Assembly (NCBI GenBank): GCA_041743105.1
Contig: JBGTNI010000038.1
Location: 1-52,054, forward strand
Origin: QHCE01 sp041743105
GTDB lineage: Bacteria > Actinomycetota > Actinomycetes > Mycobacteriales > QHCE01
DNA: 52,054 bases
Reading direction: 5' to 3'
The notes beneath the pieces are model-generated. The model was not told the DNA's origin. It was given only the letters and a program-made list of their open reading frames with translations, and made no database searches. Shown here piece after piece: positions 24,720 to 32,734 of this stretch. How positions within the stretch are numbered: position 1 is the stretch's first letter; the number at the start of each line of letters is the position of its first letter. Position numbers and translations under genes: made by a program.

Positions 24720-25796
24720 ATGACTGGTGAACCGCCATCGAGGTTTAAGACAACCCCGAATCCCTCAGACGGGGCGCAACGTCGGATACGGGAAGCGGTT
24801 TCACGTGAAACATCCATGACGCGTGACGTCATCAACCCGCGACGAAGCGAAGTGGCGGCCATCCCTGCTCCGCCTCCGGAGGTGTCAACGTCGAATGGTT
24901 CACGTGAAACATTCGACGACCTTCCGATCGCTCATGAGGCCCGTCGGGCGGTGGATGTACTCAACCCGCAGGGTGACAGCTTGCCCCGGCCGCTGACGCC
25001 CCGCGTCATCTGTATCGCCAATCAGAAGGGTGGAGTAGGAAAGACCACCACGGCGGTGAACCTGGGTGCTGCACTCGCCATTCACGGGTTAACAGTTCTG
25101 GTAATCGACCTTGACCCGCAAGGAAATGCCTCCACTGGGTTGGATGTTGCCCACCACTCTGGGATGCCCAGCAGCTACACCATGCTCGTGGAAGATGCCC
25201 CACTGGAATCAGTGCTACAGCCTGTCAGTGGAATTGCGAATCTTTGGTGCGTACCTGCCACCATCGACCTGGCTGGGGCTGAAGTTGAACTAGTCTCAGT
25301 GGCGGCACGGGAGCGGCGCCTTGACGCCGCACTCCAAGAGGCGCATCGGGACTTCGATTACATCTTTATCGACTGCCCACCGTCGTTAGGCCTTCTAACA
25401 GTGAACGCCTTGACGGCGGCACGGGAGGTGCTTATCCCGATTCAGTGTGAGTACTACGCCCTGGAGGGGCTCGGCCAACTACTTCACAACGTGGAGTTGG
25501 TAGCAGAACACCTCAACCCGAAACTACGCGTTTCGACGATTTTGCTGACCATGTACGACGGGCGCACCAAGCTAGCGGATCAGGTCGCCCATGAAGTTCG
25601 AGAGCACTTCAAAGAAGAGGTAATAGACGTGGTAATTCCCCGAAGTGTTCGGATGTCCGAGGCGCCGGGGTACGGCCAATCCATCATTACCTATGACCCG
25701 GGTTCGCGGGGTGCAACCAGCTATGTTGCGGCCGCTAAAGAAATAGCTCGTCGAGGTGCGACTGAGTGGTCCGTTACTAAGTCAGCCCGAAAGTAG
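24720..25796 (+). CDS. parA: chromosome partitioning ATPase ParA
   Basis: The 358-residue protein is a Walker-type ATPase that moves ParB-parS complexes. Residues 1-95 are a poorly conserved extension that contains two parS sites in its DNA. Then come the deviant Walker A IANQKGGVGKTTTAVNLGAA (about 101-120), LVIDLDPQGNASTGL (Walker A' region), FIDCPPSLGLLTVNAL (Walker B) and EYYALEGLGQLL. The ATG at 24720 is preferred because AGAGG lies 5 bases before it; a GTG at 24714 overlaps that signal. parB follows after 72 bases. Confidence 0.95.
   Translation: MTGEPPSRFKTTPNPSDGAQRRIREAVSRETSMTRDVINPRRSEVAAIPAPPPEVSTSNGSRETFDDLPIAHEARRAVDVLNPQGDSLPRPLTPRVICIANQKGGVGKTTTAVNLGAALAIHGLTVLVIDLDPQGNASTGLDVAHHSGMPSSYTMLVEDAPLESVLQPVSGIANLWCVPATIDLAGAEVELVSVAARERRLDAALQEAHRDFDYIFIDCPPSLGLLTVNALTAAREVLIPIQCEYYALEGLGQLLHNVELVAEHLNPKLRVSTILLTMYDGRTKLADQVAHEVREHFKEEVIDVVIPRSVRMSEAPGYGQSIITYDPGSRGATSYVAAAKEIARRGATEWSVTKSARK
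24797..24812. promoter_or_regulatory. parS site 1
   Basis: The 16-base sequence GGTTTCACGTGAAACA contains the perfect 14-base palindromic core GTTTCACGTGAAAC at 24798-24811. It is the ParB-binding consensus apart from the first base. It is read in frame inside parA as Val-Ser-Arg-Glu-Thr. Confidence 0.95.
24896..24911. promoter_or_regulatory. parS site 2
   Basis: TGGTTCACGTGAAACA differs from the parS consensus at one position in the left arm. It lies 99 bases after site 1 and is in the same reading frame of parA, giving Gly-Ser-Arg-Glu-Thr. The spacing of 33 codons keeps both sites within the poorly conserved N-terminal extension. Confidence 0.9.
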
Positions 25797-25868
25797 CTAT
25801 ATTTTCGGGGTCATAAGGCTGTACTTATCTAGCTACCTTCACACTGATTAGTAAATAGGAGTGACAAG

Positions 25869-26876
25869 ATGACGAACAGGCGAGGAGGTCTTGGTAAGGG
25901 TCTCGGCGCCCTGATACCTGTCCGAGAAGAACGACAGGGCCTAGCTGAAAGCTCCGCTGAAGCTTCTTCCATGGTGGCTGTCGCACCCCGATCGCGGCCT
26001 GAAGGCCATCCAGCTGCCTACGAGGCCCCTAGAGGCACCGACGTGGATCTGGCGCCGGTGCCGGGTGCCACGTTTCGAGAGATACCGATTGACCAGATCA
26101 GCCCCAACCCGAAGCAGCCACGTGCCGTGTTCGACGAAGCCGCACTGGAGGAGCTGAAAGCCTCCATTGAGATCGTCGGGGTCTTGCAGCCGATCGTGGT
26201 CCGCCAGTCCGGCGAACACTCCTATGAGCTCATCATGGGCGAACGGCGTTTCAGAGCTTGTCAGGCGCTAGGCCGAACCTCTATTCCGGCAATCGTGAAG
26301 GAGACCAGCGATGACGCGTTGTTACGCGACGCCTTGCTGGAAAATATTCACCGTGCCGACCTTAATCCGCTAGAAGAAGCAGCGGCATACCAGCAGCTGC
26401 TTGCCGAATTCGACGTCACTCATGACGAGCTGGCGCGGCGCATCGGACGTAGTCGTCCTCAGATCAGTAACACGGTGCGGTTGTTGAACCTGCCGTCACC
26501 GGTACAGCGTCGCGTGGCAGCCGGAGTGCTGTCAGCTGGGCACGCTCGAGCGCTCCTTGCTTTAGAGAGCGCGAAAGCTCAGGAAGAGCTGGCCCACCGG
26601 GTCGTCGCCGAAGGGCTTTCTGTCCGGGCTACGGAGGAAATCGTGGCGATGCGTGACCCAACGGAGCCCACTCAGTCGCCGGAGCAGCGCAAGCGCAGCA
26701 AACTACATGCGCCAGGCCTGGACCATCTAGCCGAACGACTCGCAGACCAGCTTGATACTCGCGTAAAAGTGGACATGGGGCGCCGGAAAGGGAAGATCGT
26801 CATCGAATTCGCCACCGTGGAAGACCTTAGTCGTATCGTGGCGAGTATCGACGGTAGCGCCGCACCTGCGCAGTAG
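25869..26876 (+). CDS. parB: chromosome partitioning protein ParB
   Basis: The 335-residue protein binds parS and spreads on DNA as a CTP-dependent clamp. It begins with NRRGGLGKGLGALIP (the ParA-stimulating N-terminus). The CTPase boxes follow: IPIDQISPNPKQPRAVFDEA, LQPIVVRQ, ELIMGERRFRACQALG and DALLENIHRADLNPLEEAAA. The helix-turn-helix is around HDELARRIGRSRPQISNTVR, and the C-terminal dimer domain reads VDMGRRKGKIVIEFATVEDL. Its length is normal. Confidence 0.96.
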   Translation: MTNRRGGLGKGLGALIPVREERQGLAESSAEASSMVAVAPRSRPEGHPAAYEAPRGTDVDLAPVPGATFREIPIDQISPNPKQPRAVFDEAALEELKASIEIVGVLQPIVVRQSGEHSYELIMGERRFRACQALGRTSIPAIVKETSDDALLRDALLENIHRADLNPLEEAAAYQQLLAEFDVTHDELARRIGRSRPQISNTVRLLNLPSPVQRRVAAGVLSAGHARALLALESAKAQEELAHRVVAEGLSVRATEEIVAMRDPTEPTQSPEQRKRSKLHAPGLDHLAERLADQLDTRVKVDMGRRKGKIVIEFATVEDLSRIVASIDGSAAPAQ

Positions 26877-26984
26877 CATGCACCTATCGCTCATCGGCAA
26901 AGTTGTAGCCAGGTTAGCGCAGGTTTTCAAGCTGTGAGCTGCTTCGGGCTGGTTGAGCGGGTGACAGTTCAGCGGCGCATGTAC

Positions 26985-27947
26985 CTAATCGCGAACGGTC
27001 GGCTCAGTCCGTGAGATGGCTCGCTCTACTAGCTCGGCAAAAAGCTCACCGAGGCCGATGCCAGATGCTGTGGCGGCCATGGGTAGCAGGCTTGTGGGCG
27101 TGGTACCGGGTGCGACATTTGCCTCCAGTACCCACGGTTCCCCAGTTTCGTCCACGATCAGGTCCACACGCGACAGGTCTCGCAGACCTAAGGTTTGATG
27201 GGTTCGTATTGCAAGCTCGATCACGTGTTTCGCAGCCGCCTGTTCTAGGCGAGCCGGAACGTGCCATGTGGTATGCCCCGCGGTATAGCGAGCGGTGTAG
27301 TCATAGACACCGTCCTTGGGCACTATCTCTACCGTCTCCAGCGTTCGAACCTCCCCGCCCAGCTCCACAACGCTTACCGCGATATCGCTACCGGTGATGT
27401 ACTGCTCGACTAGAGCGGTGTCACCGTAGCTGAAGCATGCCACCATGGCGGCGGGTAGCTCTTCGCGGGTTTTCACGGCCGCAGCGCCCAGACCTGAGCC
27501 GCCTTGCGCCGGTTTGATCATGAGGGGGAAACCGAGGTTCTGTGCCACCCTATCCAGCACCGGGACTGCACCGAGTTCCCGGAATGCGTGTTGGGAAAGT
27601 GCCACACCGCGTGGTGTAGGTACTCCAGAGTGGGAAAGCAAAGCCTTGGCTCGCGGTTTATCCCAGGCGAGCGCACTGGCAGTAGGGCTGCTGCCGACGT
27701 AGGGCACGCCGGTCATCTCGAGTAAGGCGCGCAGTCCACCGTCCTCACCGGTCGAACCGTGCAGCGCAATCACGACTGCGTCGGGTGGCTCAGTAGTCAA
27801 TCTTGCAAGTAGCTGTCCGTCGGCGTCGTGCATTTCGGCGTCGTAGCCTTGGTCTCGCAGTGCCTCCGTTATGCGTCGGCCCGAACGCAGCGAGACTTCA
27901 CGTTCGTACGACAGTCCACCGGCGAGTACCCAGATGTAGCGGTTCAT
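26985..27947 (-). CDS. D-alanine--D-alanine ligase-like ATP-grasp protein
   Basis: The 320-residue protein has the Ddl layout: VLAGGLSYEREVSLRSGRRI at the N-terminus, ALHGSTGEDGGLRALLEMTG and PYVGSSPTASALAWDKPRAK (about 68-105), the ATP-grasp strand FPLMIKPAQGGSGLGAAAVK and the metal-binding VLEANVAPGTTPTSLLP. Such enzymes join two D-amino acids or similar substrates with ATP. The preceding aminotransferase gene ends in an ATGA overlap with this start (27947), so the two are coupled and may act in one pathway. Whether it is the housekeeping ligase or a paralogue cannot be told here. Confidence 0.85.
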   Translation of the reverse strand: MNRYIWVLAGGLSYEREVSLRSGRRITEALRDQGYDAEMHDADGQLLARLTTEPPDAVVIALHGSTGEDGGLRALLEMTGVPYVGSSPTASALAWDKPRAKALLSHSGVPTPRGVALSQHAFRELGAVPVLDRVAQNLGFPLMIKPAQGGSGLGAAAVKTREELPAAMVACFSYGDTALVEQYITGSDIAVSVVELGGEVRTLETVEIVPKDGVYDYTARYTAGHTTWHVPARLEQAAAKHVIELAIRTHQTLGLRDLSRVDLIVDETGEPWVLEANVAPGTTPTSLLPMAATASGIGLGELFAELVERAISRTEPTVRD

Positions 27948-29272
27948 GTGACCTCCGGGCCAGGCGAGTAACGTCGCCAATTGTCTACAGTGGACACAAC
28001 TGCATTGGTTGCTCGGTTTTTCCCTGGCGAAGAGCTATCTGTAAACAATGTCTGAGTCGCCTGCTCTTGCTCAAGTGTGGCCGCAAACCGACTCACGCCC
28101 TCGACGATGCGATCGGGGTCAGGGAAACAGTAGGAAAGCCGCAGTTGAGAGCTGCCCTGTCCGTCGGCGTAAAAACCCACCCCGGGCACATAGGCCACGT
28201 TGCGCGCCAGTGCGCGAGGCAACATGACCTTACTGTCTAGCCCTGGTGGCAGCGTCAGCCAGACGAAGAACCCGCCACGCGGCGAACTCCATCTCACTCC
28301 CGGCGGCATAAGGCGCCTCAGTGACGACAACATCGCAGCGCATCGAGCCTCGTACAGCGCACGAAAGTCCTTAAGCTGTTCTTGCCATGGATATTGTTCT
28401 AAATAGGCGATCACCACACGCTGACTCAGCATCGCAGGACATAGGATCTGCGCCTCGTGAACCAGCACCAGTTTTTCTCGCACGGCGTTGGGTGCCAGTA
28501 TCCAACCGACGCGCATACCAGGTGCAAAGGTTTTAGAGAACGAACCAAGATATATGACGCGACCACTATTGCGACTGTGTAGCGTTCTACCTGGCGCGGT
28601 CTCGAAACCCAGTAGCCCGTAAGGATTGTCCTCTACGACCAACACATCGTGCTGTTCTGCTAGCTCCATGATGATGTCGCGCCGGTACTCAGGCAACGTC
28701 GCGCCGGCCGGATTATGAAAGTTAGGCACGAGATACAGAAACTTTGCGCGGCGCCCCTGCATGCGCAGCCGATCCAGCTGGACCGCGAGCGCGGCGGGGT
28801 CGAGGCCGTCGTCGTCCATAGGCACATGCACCACCTCGGCCTGTGCGGCGGCGAACACCCCCAACGCACCGACGTAGCTCGGGCCTTCGGCGAGCACGAT
28901 GTCGCCAGGGTCGAGAAAAACCTGCGCCAGTAGCGATAGTGCCTGTTGCGAGCCGACTGTGACGATGATGTCTTCAGGCGATGCGGTGATCGCCTCAAGG
29001 GCCATGACGTCACAGATAAGTTCACGCAACCGCAACTCTCCACGACCGGCGCCGTACTGTAATGTGGCGGCGCCGTGGTCGGCGAGCACATTGGAGATTA
29101 ACTCCGCCAGGTGACCGTGATCGAGGGCGGCCGTGTACGGCATGCCACCGGCAAGCGAGACCACTTCGGGACGGCTTGCTACCGCAAACAACGCACGGAT
29201 CTCCGAGGCTGTCATACCGTGAACTCGCGCGGCGTACCGATCGGTGTAGTCGTCCAGTGTGGTGCCGGCCAC
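27944..29272 (-). CDS. PLP-dependent aminotransferase (class I/II, 2-aminoadipate type)
   Basis: The 442-residue protein is a fold-type I aminotransferase. Motifs are SLAGGMPYTAALDH, LQYGAGRGELRLRELIC, TVGSQQALSLLAQVFLDPGD, the NFHNPAGATLPEYRR and VVEDNPYGLL cofactor contacts, and the Schiff-base Lys in LGSFSKTFAPGMRVGWILAP (about 250). It resembles LysN/MocR-type enzymes without the DNA-binding domain; the amino donor is unknown. It overlaps the Ddl-like gene by 4 bases and is divergent from the small secreted protein gene. Confidence 0.9.
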   Translation of the reverse strand: MAGTTLDDYTDRYAARVHGMTASEIRALFAVASRPEVVSLAGGMPYTAALDHGHLAELISNVLADHGAATLQYGAGRGELRLRELICDVMALEAITASPEDIIVTVGSQQALSLLAQVFLDPGDIVLAEGPSYVGALGVFAAAQAEVVHVPMDDDGLDPAALAVQLDRLRMQGRRAKFLYLVPNFHNPAGATLPEYRRDIIMELAEQHDVLVVEDNPYGLLGFETAPGRTLHSRNSGRVIYLGSFSKTFAPGMRVGWILAPNAVREKLVLVHEAQILCPAMLSQRVVIAYLEQYPWQEQLKDFRALYEARCAAMLSSLRRLMPPGVRWSSPRGGFFVWLTLPPGLDSKVMLPRALARNVAYVPGVGFYADGQGSSQLRLSYCFPDPDRIVEGVSRFAATLEQEQATQTLFTDSSSPGKNRATNAVVSTVDNWRRYSPGPEVT

Positions 29273-29510
29273 ACCACACCTCCTACATTTATCTGCGCAC
29301 TTATTGACCGGACGACGATCGAACGTGCGTTGTACGCACGGGGGACACCTAACTACCTGAACTCATGGCACCCAGTCGTAGACATCATGGCATCTTTCGG
29401 TCGAACGCGGTTCAGCTCATCGGGCCAAAACCCTCTTAACCGGCGTGCATCGTAGGACGGCGTCATATCTTGACACCGAGTTGTTGTTTTTCTCTCGAAA
29501 GGACCACCCT

Positions 29511-29726
29511 GTGTCTGTTCGGATCTCCCTCCTGGGCAAGGTTGCCGCTCTCATCGCCGCGCCGGTTGCCGTCCTGGCAATGGCCGCGCCCGCCGTAGCC
29601 GCCTCACCACCGGCCCCGAATCCGGAAAACGATTGTACGTTTATTCCAACTGGCGATCCTGGGACACCTGTTATCCCCATCTGTCCTATCGCCGATAACG
29701 GCAACTCCCAATTGACCTACACGTAA
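29511..29726 (+). CDS. small secreted protein, unknown function
   Basis: The 71-residue precursor has a classical signal peptide: a short basic start, the hydrophobic run VAALIAAPVAVLAMAAPAVA and the cleavage site AVAA/SPP. The mature peptide of about 40 residues is Pro/Asn/Asp-rich and has two Cys (NDCTF and PICPI) that could form one disulfide. I do not recognise it. The GTG at 29511 follows AAAGGA by 7 bases, which fixes the start; the frame is open further upstream without a ribosome binding site. A hairpin follows 61 bases after the stop. Confidence 0.75.
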   Translation: MSVRISLLGKVAALIAAPVAVLAMAAPAVAASPPAPNPENDCTFIPTGDPGTPVIPICPIADNGNSQLTYT

Positions 29727-29787
29727 TTGGGGCGAGGGCGTAAAGCGCTAACGTATCTCGGCATTCACTGAAACCATCAGCGCTGAG

Positions 29788-29813
29788 TGGGTGTGCCCAT
29801 GGGAGCACACCCA
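29788..29813. terminator. bidirectional hairpin between small secreted protein gene and amidase gene
   Basis: TGGGTGTGC (29788-29796) pairs perfectly with GCACACCCA (29805-29813) around an 8-base loop. It lies directly at the end of the amidase gene, whose stop is at 29814-29816, and 61 bases after the convergent secreted-protein gene. A shared terminator is the likely role. Confidence 0.6.
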
Positions 29814-30971
29814 TTAAGCCAGCTCTAGCGAGCGCAGTTGCCGCACATCAAGGGTGCCGGTATCGCAATCGAGATCGCGCGGCAGGAAGATCCGCTGCAC
29901 GGCGGCAAGAATCGCATCGGCTACTCGGTCGCGAAATGCGGCGTCGGCGAGCCGTCCCCGGTCGAGGGTTGACGTGAGGTAACCCACCTCGACGTGCACG
30001 GCCGGCATCCGGGTGAGCCGCAGCATCTCCCAGGTCTTGGCGTGAATCCGGCAATCCTGTAGCCCGGTTCGTGCCACGATCTCGCGCTGCACCAGGCTAG
30101 CTAGCTGCTCTCCGACCGTGGACGTGGCGCCTGAACCGGTACCGAAGTGATAACACGCGACTCCGTTGGCTGCTGGATTGTCGTGACGGTCAGTATGCAA
30201 GCTGATCAAAATATCAGCGCCGACCTCGTTAGCGAACTTGGCTCGCTCTAGGTTGCTCGGATCGGAGTCCGAGCCCCGCGTCAGATGAGCCTGTACGCCG
30301 ACGGCCGTGAAGCGACCCTCTAACCGAAGCGCGACGTCGTGACACAGCTGAGCCTCACCCCACTGCTGGCCATCGACGGTAATGGTAGGTCCATGCTCGG
30401 TCTCGGTGCCACCGTGTCCGGGGTCGATGACGACGCGCTTACCCGACAACGCTGGACCGGAGTGATCGAGCTTGGCGGACTCTCGCAGTAACTGCGGTCT
30501 ACCACCCACGACCTTTCGTCCCAGCTTACGCAGCGCCTGCATGCTTGCCGGGCCGAATACCCCGTCGCCCACCAGACCGCAATCGCGCTGGAACTCCACG
30601 AGGGTTCTCTCGGTACGGGGCCCGAAAACACCGTCGGCGCGGCCCACGTCGTATCCCATTTCAAGGAGCCGTTCCTGGAGCTGGCGTACGTCATCGCCAA
30701 GCATGGGATCGCGTAGTGACAGATTGAGAATCCTGTCCCCTAGGCGCCAGCGGGCAGCTACCAAAGCATGCCACGTTTCGAGCCCCACGATCCCGTCGGC
30801 CACCAAGCCGCGCGACTGTTGAAATTCCCGCAGCGCCAACTCACAGGCCGCATCGAAGGTAACTTCGTCGGCTTGCACTGGTTCACCAGGAGGCAGGAGA
30901 CCCAAGTCGACTAAGCTGTCTCGTACTTCCGCGCCGGCTGGGCCCGTGTCGCCCCGCTTGATGAGCTGCAT
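29814..30971 (-). CDS. cwlM: N-acetylmuramoyl-L-alanine amidase-like protein, CwlM type
   Basis: The 385-residue protein has two peptidoglycan-binding domains (about 1-70 with LREFQQSRGLVADGIVGLET, and 80-145 with VEFQRDCGLVGDGVFG). An Amidase_3 domain follows, with zinc-ligand motifs VVIDPGHGGTETEHG, GEAQLCHDVALRL, DILISLHTDRHDN and the catalytic-type AVHVEVGYLTS. No signal peptide is present, as in M. tuberculosis CwlM. That protein works in the cytoplasm as a PknB-phosphorylated regulator of MurA, so a regulatory role is likely here too. The ATG at 30971 follows GGAGGAG; it lies downstream of trxA on the same strand. Confidence 0.9.
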   Translation of the reverse strand: MQLIKRGDTGPAGAEVRDSLVDLGLLPPGEPVQADEVTFDAACELALREFQQSRGLVADGIVGLETWHALVAARWRLGDRILNLSLRDPMLGDDVRQLQERLLEMGYDVGRADGVFGPRTERTLVEFQRDCGLVGDGVFGPASMQALRKLGRKVVGGRPQLLRESAKLDHSGPALSGKRVVIDPGHGGTETEHGPTITVDGQQWGEAQLCHDVALRLEGRFTAVGVQAHLTRGSDSDPSNLERAKFANEVGADILISLHTDRHDNPAANGVACYHFGTGSGATSTVGEQLASLVQREIVARTGLQDCRIHAKTWEMLRLTRMPAVHVEVGYLTSTLDRGRLADAAFRDRVADAILAAVQRIFLPRDLDCDTGTLDVRQLRSLELA

Positions 30972-31129
30972 GCTCCTCCACAACCCTCACTCCAGCCGCT
31001 ACGGCCCGGGAATCGACTCAATACGGCCTTACCCAAGGGTGCCGCATATATATGTACCGCGCGCCGTAGCGTACCGCCCCGGCGCCAGCCCCGGGCTACC
31101 ATCCGTTCACGATTCTGCGCGGAGGTCGC

Positions 31130-31462
31130 TTACAGGGCCTTATCGAGCATGGCTGCGATCGCCGGTTTGGGTTGTGCGCCTACCGCTTTGTCGATGACTT
31201 CGCCGTCTTTGATCAGCAACAATGTCGGAATGTGCAGCACGTGGTATCGCGTGGCTATTGCCGGATGCTCTTCGACGTTGAGTTTTGCGATCTTTACTGT
31301 CTCACTCCGCTCGTTGGCCAACTCCTCCAGCACGGGCGTTACTGCTCGACAAGGGCCGCACCACTGCGCCCAGAAATCGACCAGCACCGGTATGTCCGAA
31401 CCCAGTACTTCGGTCTCCCACGTCTGCTCGGTAGCGGTTGCCAGGCCAGTGGCAGTAGTCAT
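31130..31462 (-). CDS. trxA: thioredoxin
   Basis: The 110-residue protein is a classical thioredoxin: VLVDFWAQWCGPCRAVTPVL with the active-site WCGPC (about 33-37), then AKLNVEEHPAIATRY and the cis-Pro in HIPTLLLIKDG. It reduces protein disulfides using electrons from the adjacent TrxB. The ATG at 31462 follows AAGGAG by 5 bases, and that signal lies at the very end of trxB, so the two are coupled. It corresponds to mycobacterial TrxC by position. Confidence 0.96.
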   Translation of the reverse strand: MTTATGLATATEQTWETEVLGSDIPVLVDFWAQWCGPCRAVTPVLEELANERSETVKIAKLNVEEHPAIATRYHVLHIPTLLLIKDGEVIDKAVGAQPKPAIAAMLDKAL

Positions 31463-31463
31463 G

Positions 31464-32438
31464 TCACTCCTTAGTGATCGGTGCGGGATCGGGTTCCATC
31501 GCGGCAAGATAGCGCTCAGCGTCTAGTGCTGCCACGCAGCCGCTGCCAGCAGCAGTGATTGCCTGCTGATAAGTGTGATCCACAACGTCACCCGCCGCAA
31601 ACACACCGGGAATATTCGTGTGGCTGGTAGGTGCCTGAGTCAACACATATCCCGATTCATCGAGATCCAACTGGCCGACCACGAGTTCGGTGCGAGGAAT
31701 ATGACCGATCGCGACGAACACGCCGGTGACTGGCAGTATTTCCGTCTGGCCGGTCTTCCGGTTAGTGATCCGAACGCCGTTGACTGATTTTGAGTCCTCA
31801 CTACCGAGGATCTCCTCTACAGTGCTGTTCCACTTCACGGTGATCTTGGGGTTATCCAGGGCACGCTGTTGCATGATCTGGCTGGCTCGAAAGGCATCGC
31901 GCCGGTGAACGATGGTGACGGACTTAGCGAACCTGGTGAGGAACGTGGCTTCTTCCATCGCCGAATCGCCACCGCCGATGACCGCTATGTCTTGATCGCG
32001 GAAGAAGAAACCGTCACAGGTCGCGCAGGAAGAAACACCATGACCCAGGTACTCTGACTCTCCCGGAACCCCCAGGCGACGCCACGCCGAGCCGGTAGCC
32101 ACAATGACGGTTCGCGCGCGATAGGCAGTCTGATCTACCCACACTGTCTTGATATCGCCGAACTGGGCCCCGAGAGAGACCTTACTGACGTCTGCGGTGA
32201 GCAGATGTGCACCGAAGTGCTCTGCCTGCTTCCGCATTGCGTCCATCAGTTCGGGACCGGTGATCCCGTCTGGAAAGCCGGGAAAATTCTCGACCTCTGT
32301 AGTGGTCATCAAGGCGCCACCGAATTCTGTTCCTTCGATCAACAGCGGCGACAGATCTGCCCTGGCGGCATACAGCGCTGCTGTATACCCGGCCGGACCG
32401 GAGCCGATGATGATGGTGTTGCGTACCTGTTCGGTCAC
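31464..32438 (-). CDS. trxB: thioredoxin reductase
   Basis: The 324-residue flavoprotein transfers electrons from NADPH to thioredoxin. It has the FAD motif IIIGSGPAGYTAALYAARA near the start, the redox-active SCATCDGFFFRDQ (about 136-148), the NADPH motif VIGGGDSAMEEATFL and the C-terminal FAD motif GVFAAGDVVDHTYQQA. It ends one base before the trxA start. The GTG at 32438 gives a normal N-terminus. In M. tuberculosis the sigM and anti-sigma genes precede it; here the upstream gap holds a repeat instead. Confidence 0.97.
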   Translation of the reverse strand: MTEQVRNTIIIGSGPAGYTAALYAARADLSPLLIEGTEFGGALMTTTEVENFPGFPDGITGPELMDAMRKQAEHFGAHLLTADVSKVSLGAQFGDIKTVWVDQTAYRARTVIVATGSAWRRLGVPGESEYLGHGVSSCATCDGFFFRDQDIAVIGGGDSAMEEATFLTRFAKSVTIVHRRDAFRASQIMQQRALDNPKITVKWNSTVEEILGSEDSKSVNGVRITNRKTGQTEILPVTGVFVAIGHIPRTELVVGQLDLDESGYVLTQAPTSHTNIPGVFAAGDVVDHTYQQAITAAGSGCVAALDAERYLAAMEPDPAPITKE

Positions 32439-32576
32439 TGCTGTTAACTCCTCCGGTAGCCGCCAGCGGCGCCAGTGGGTGACACTCGACGATCGGCCTG
32501 GTCTTCGTGTTTGTACTGAGCTGTCGTGCCAAACAACCGCTCAGTCCAGGCCGCTATTCCCTGCCCGATCTTAGAG

Positions 32577-32734
32577 CGCCCGGCAATTGATGCTGTTCTA
32601 CTGCGGCGCTCCCTGGCACATCGGCTGGCGGCGTTGTCGTCGTCGGCCATACTTATTCAGTATGAACTCCTCCTCCGCCTTGCCAACCTCGACCAGGAAA
32701 CACCTCGCAACGAACGATCAATTACCGGACACTC
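32577..32734. repeat. MITE-like diverged repeat, copy 2
   Basis: This copy matches the one at 24479-24642 in the same orientation. The block AATTGATGCTGTTCTACTGC plus GGCGCT is identical, and patches such as GTATGAAC, CCTCGAC and GGACACTC are shared further along. Its right end TCAATTACCGGACACTC is well preserved, whereas the left end is degraded; in copy 1 the reverse holds. It abuts the stop codon of the pseudokinase gene (32735-32737). It encodes nothing recognisable. Confidence 0.6.

Noticed and set aside
32444..32650. A 68-codon minus-strand frame upstream of trxB as a remnant of the anti-sigma or sigM gene.
   Set aside because: Its translation shows no sigma or anti-sigma motif and overlaps the dispersed repeat.
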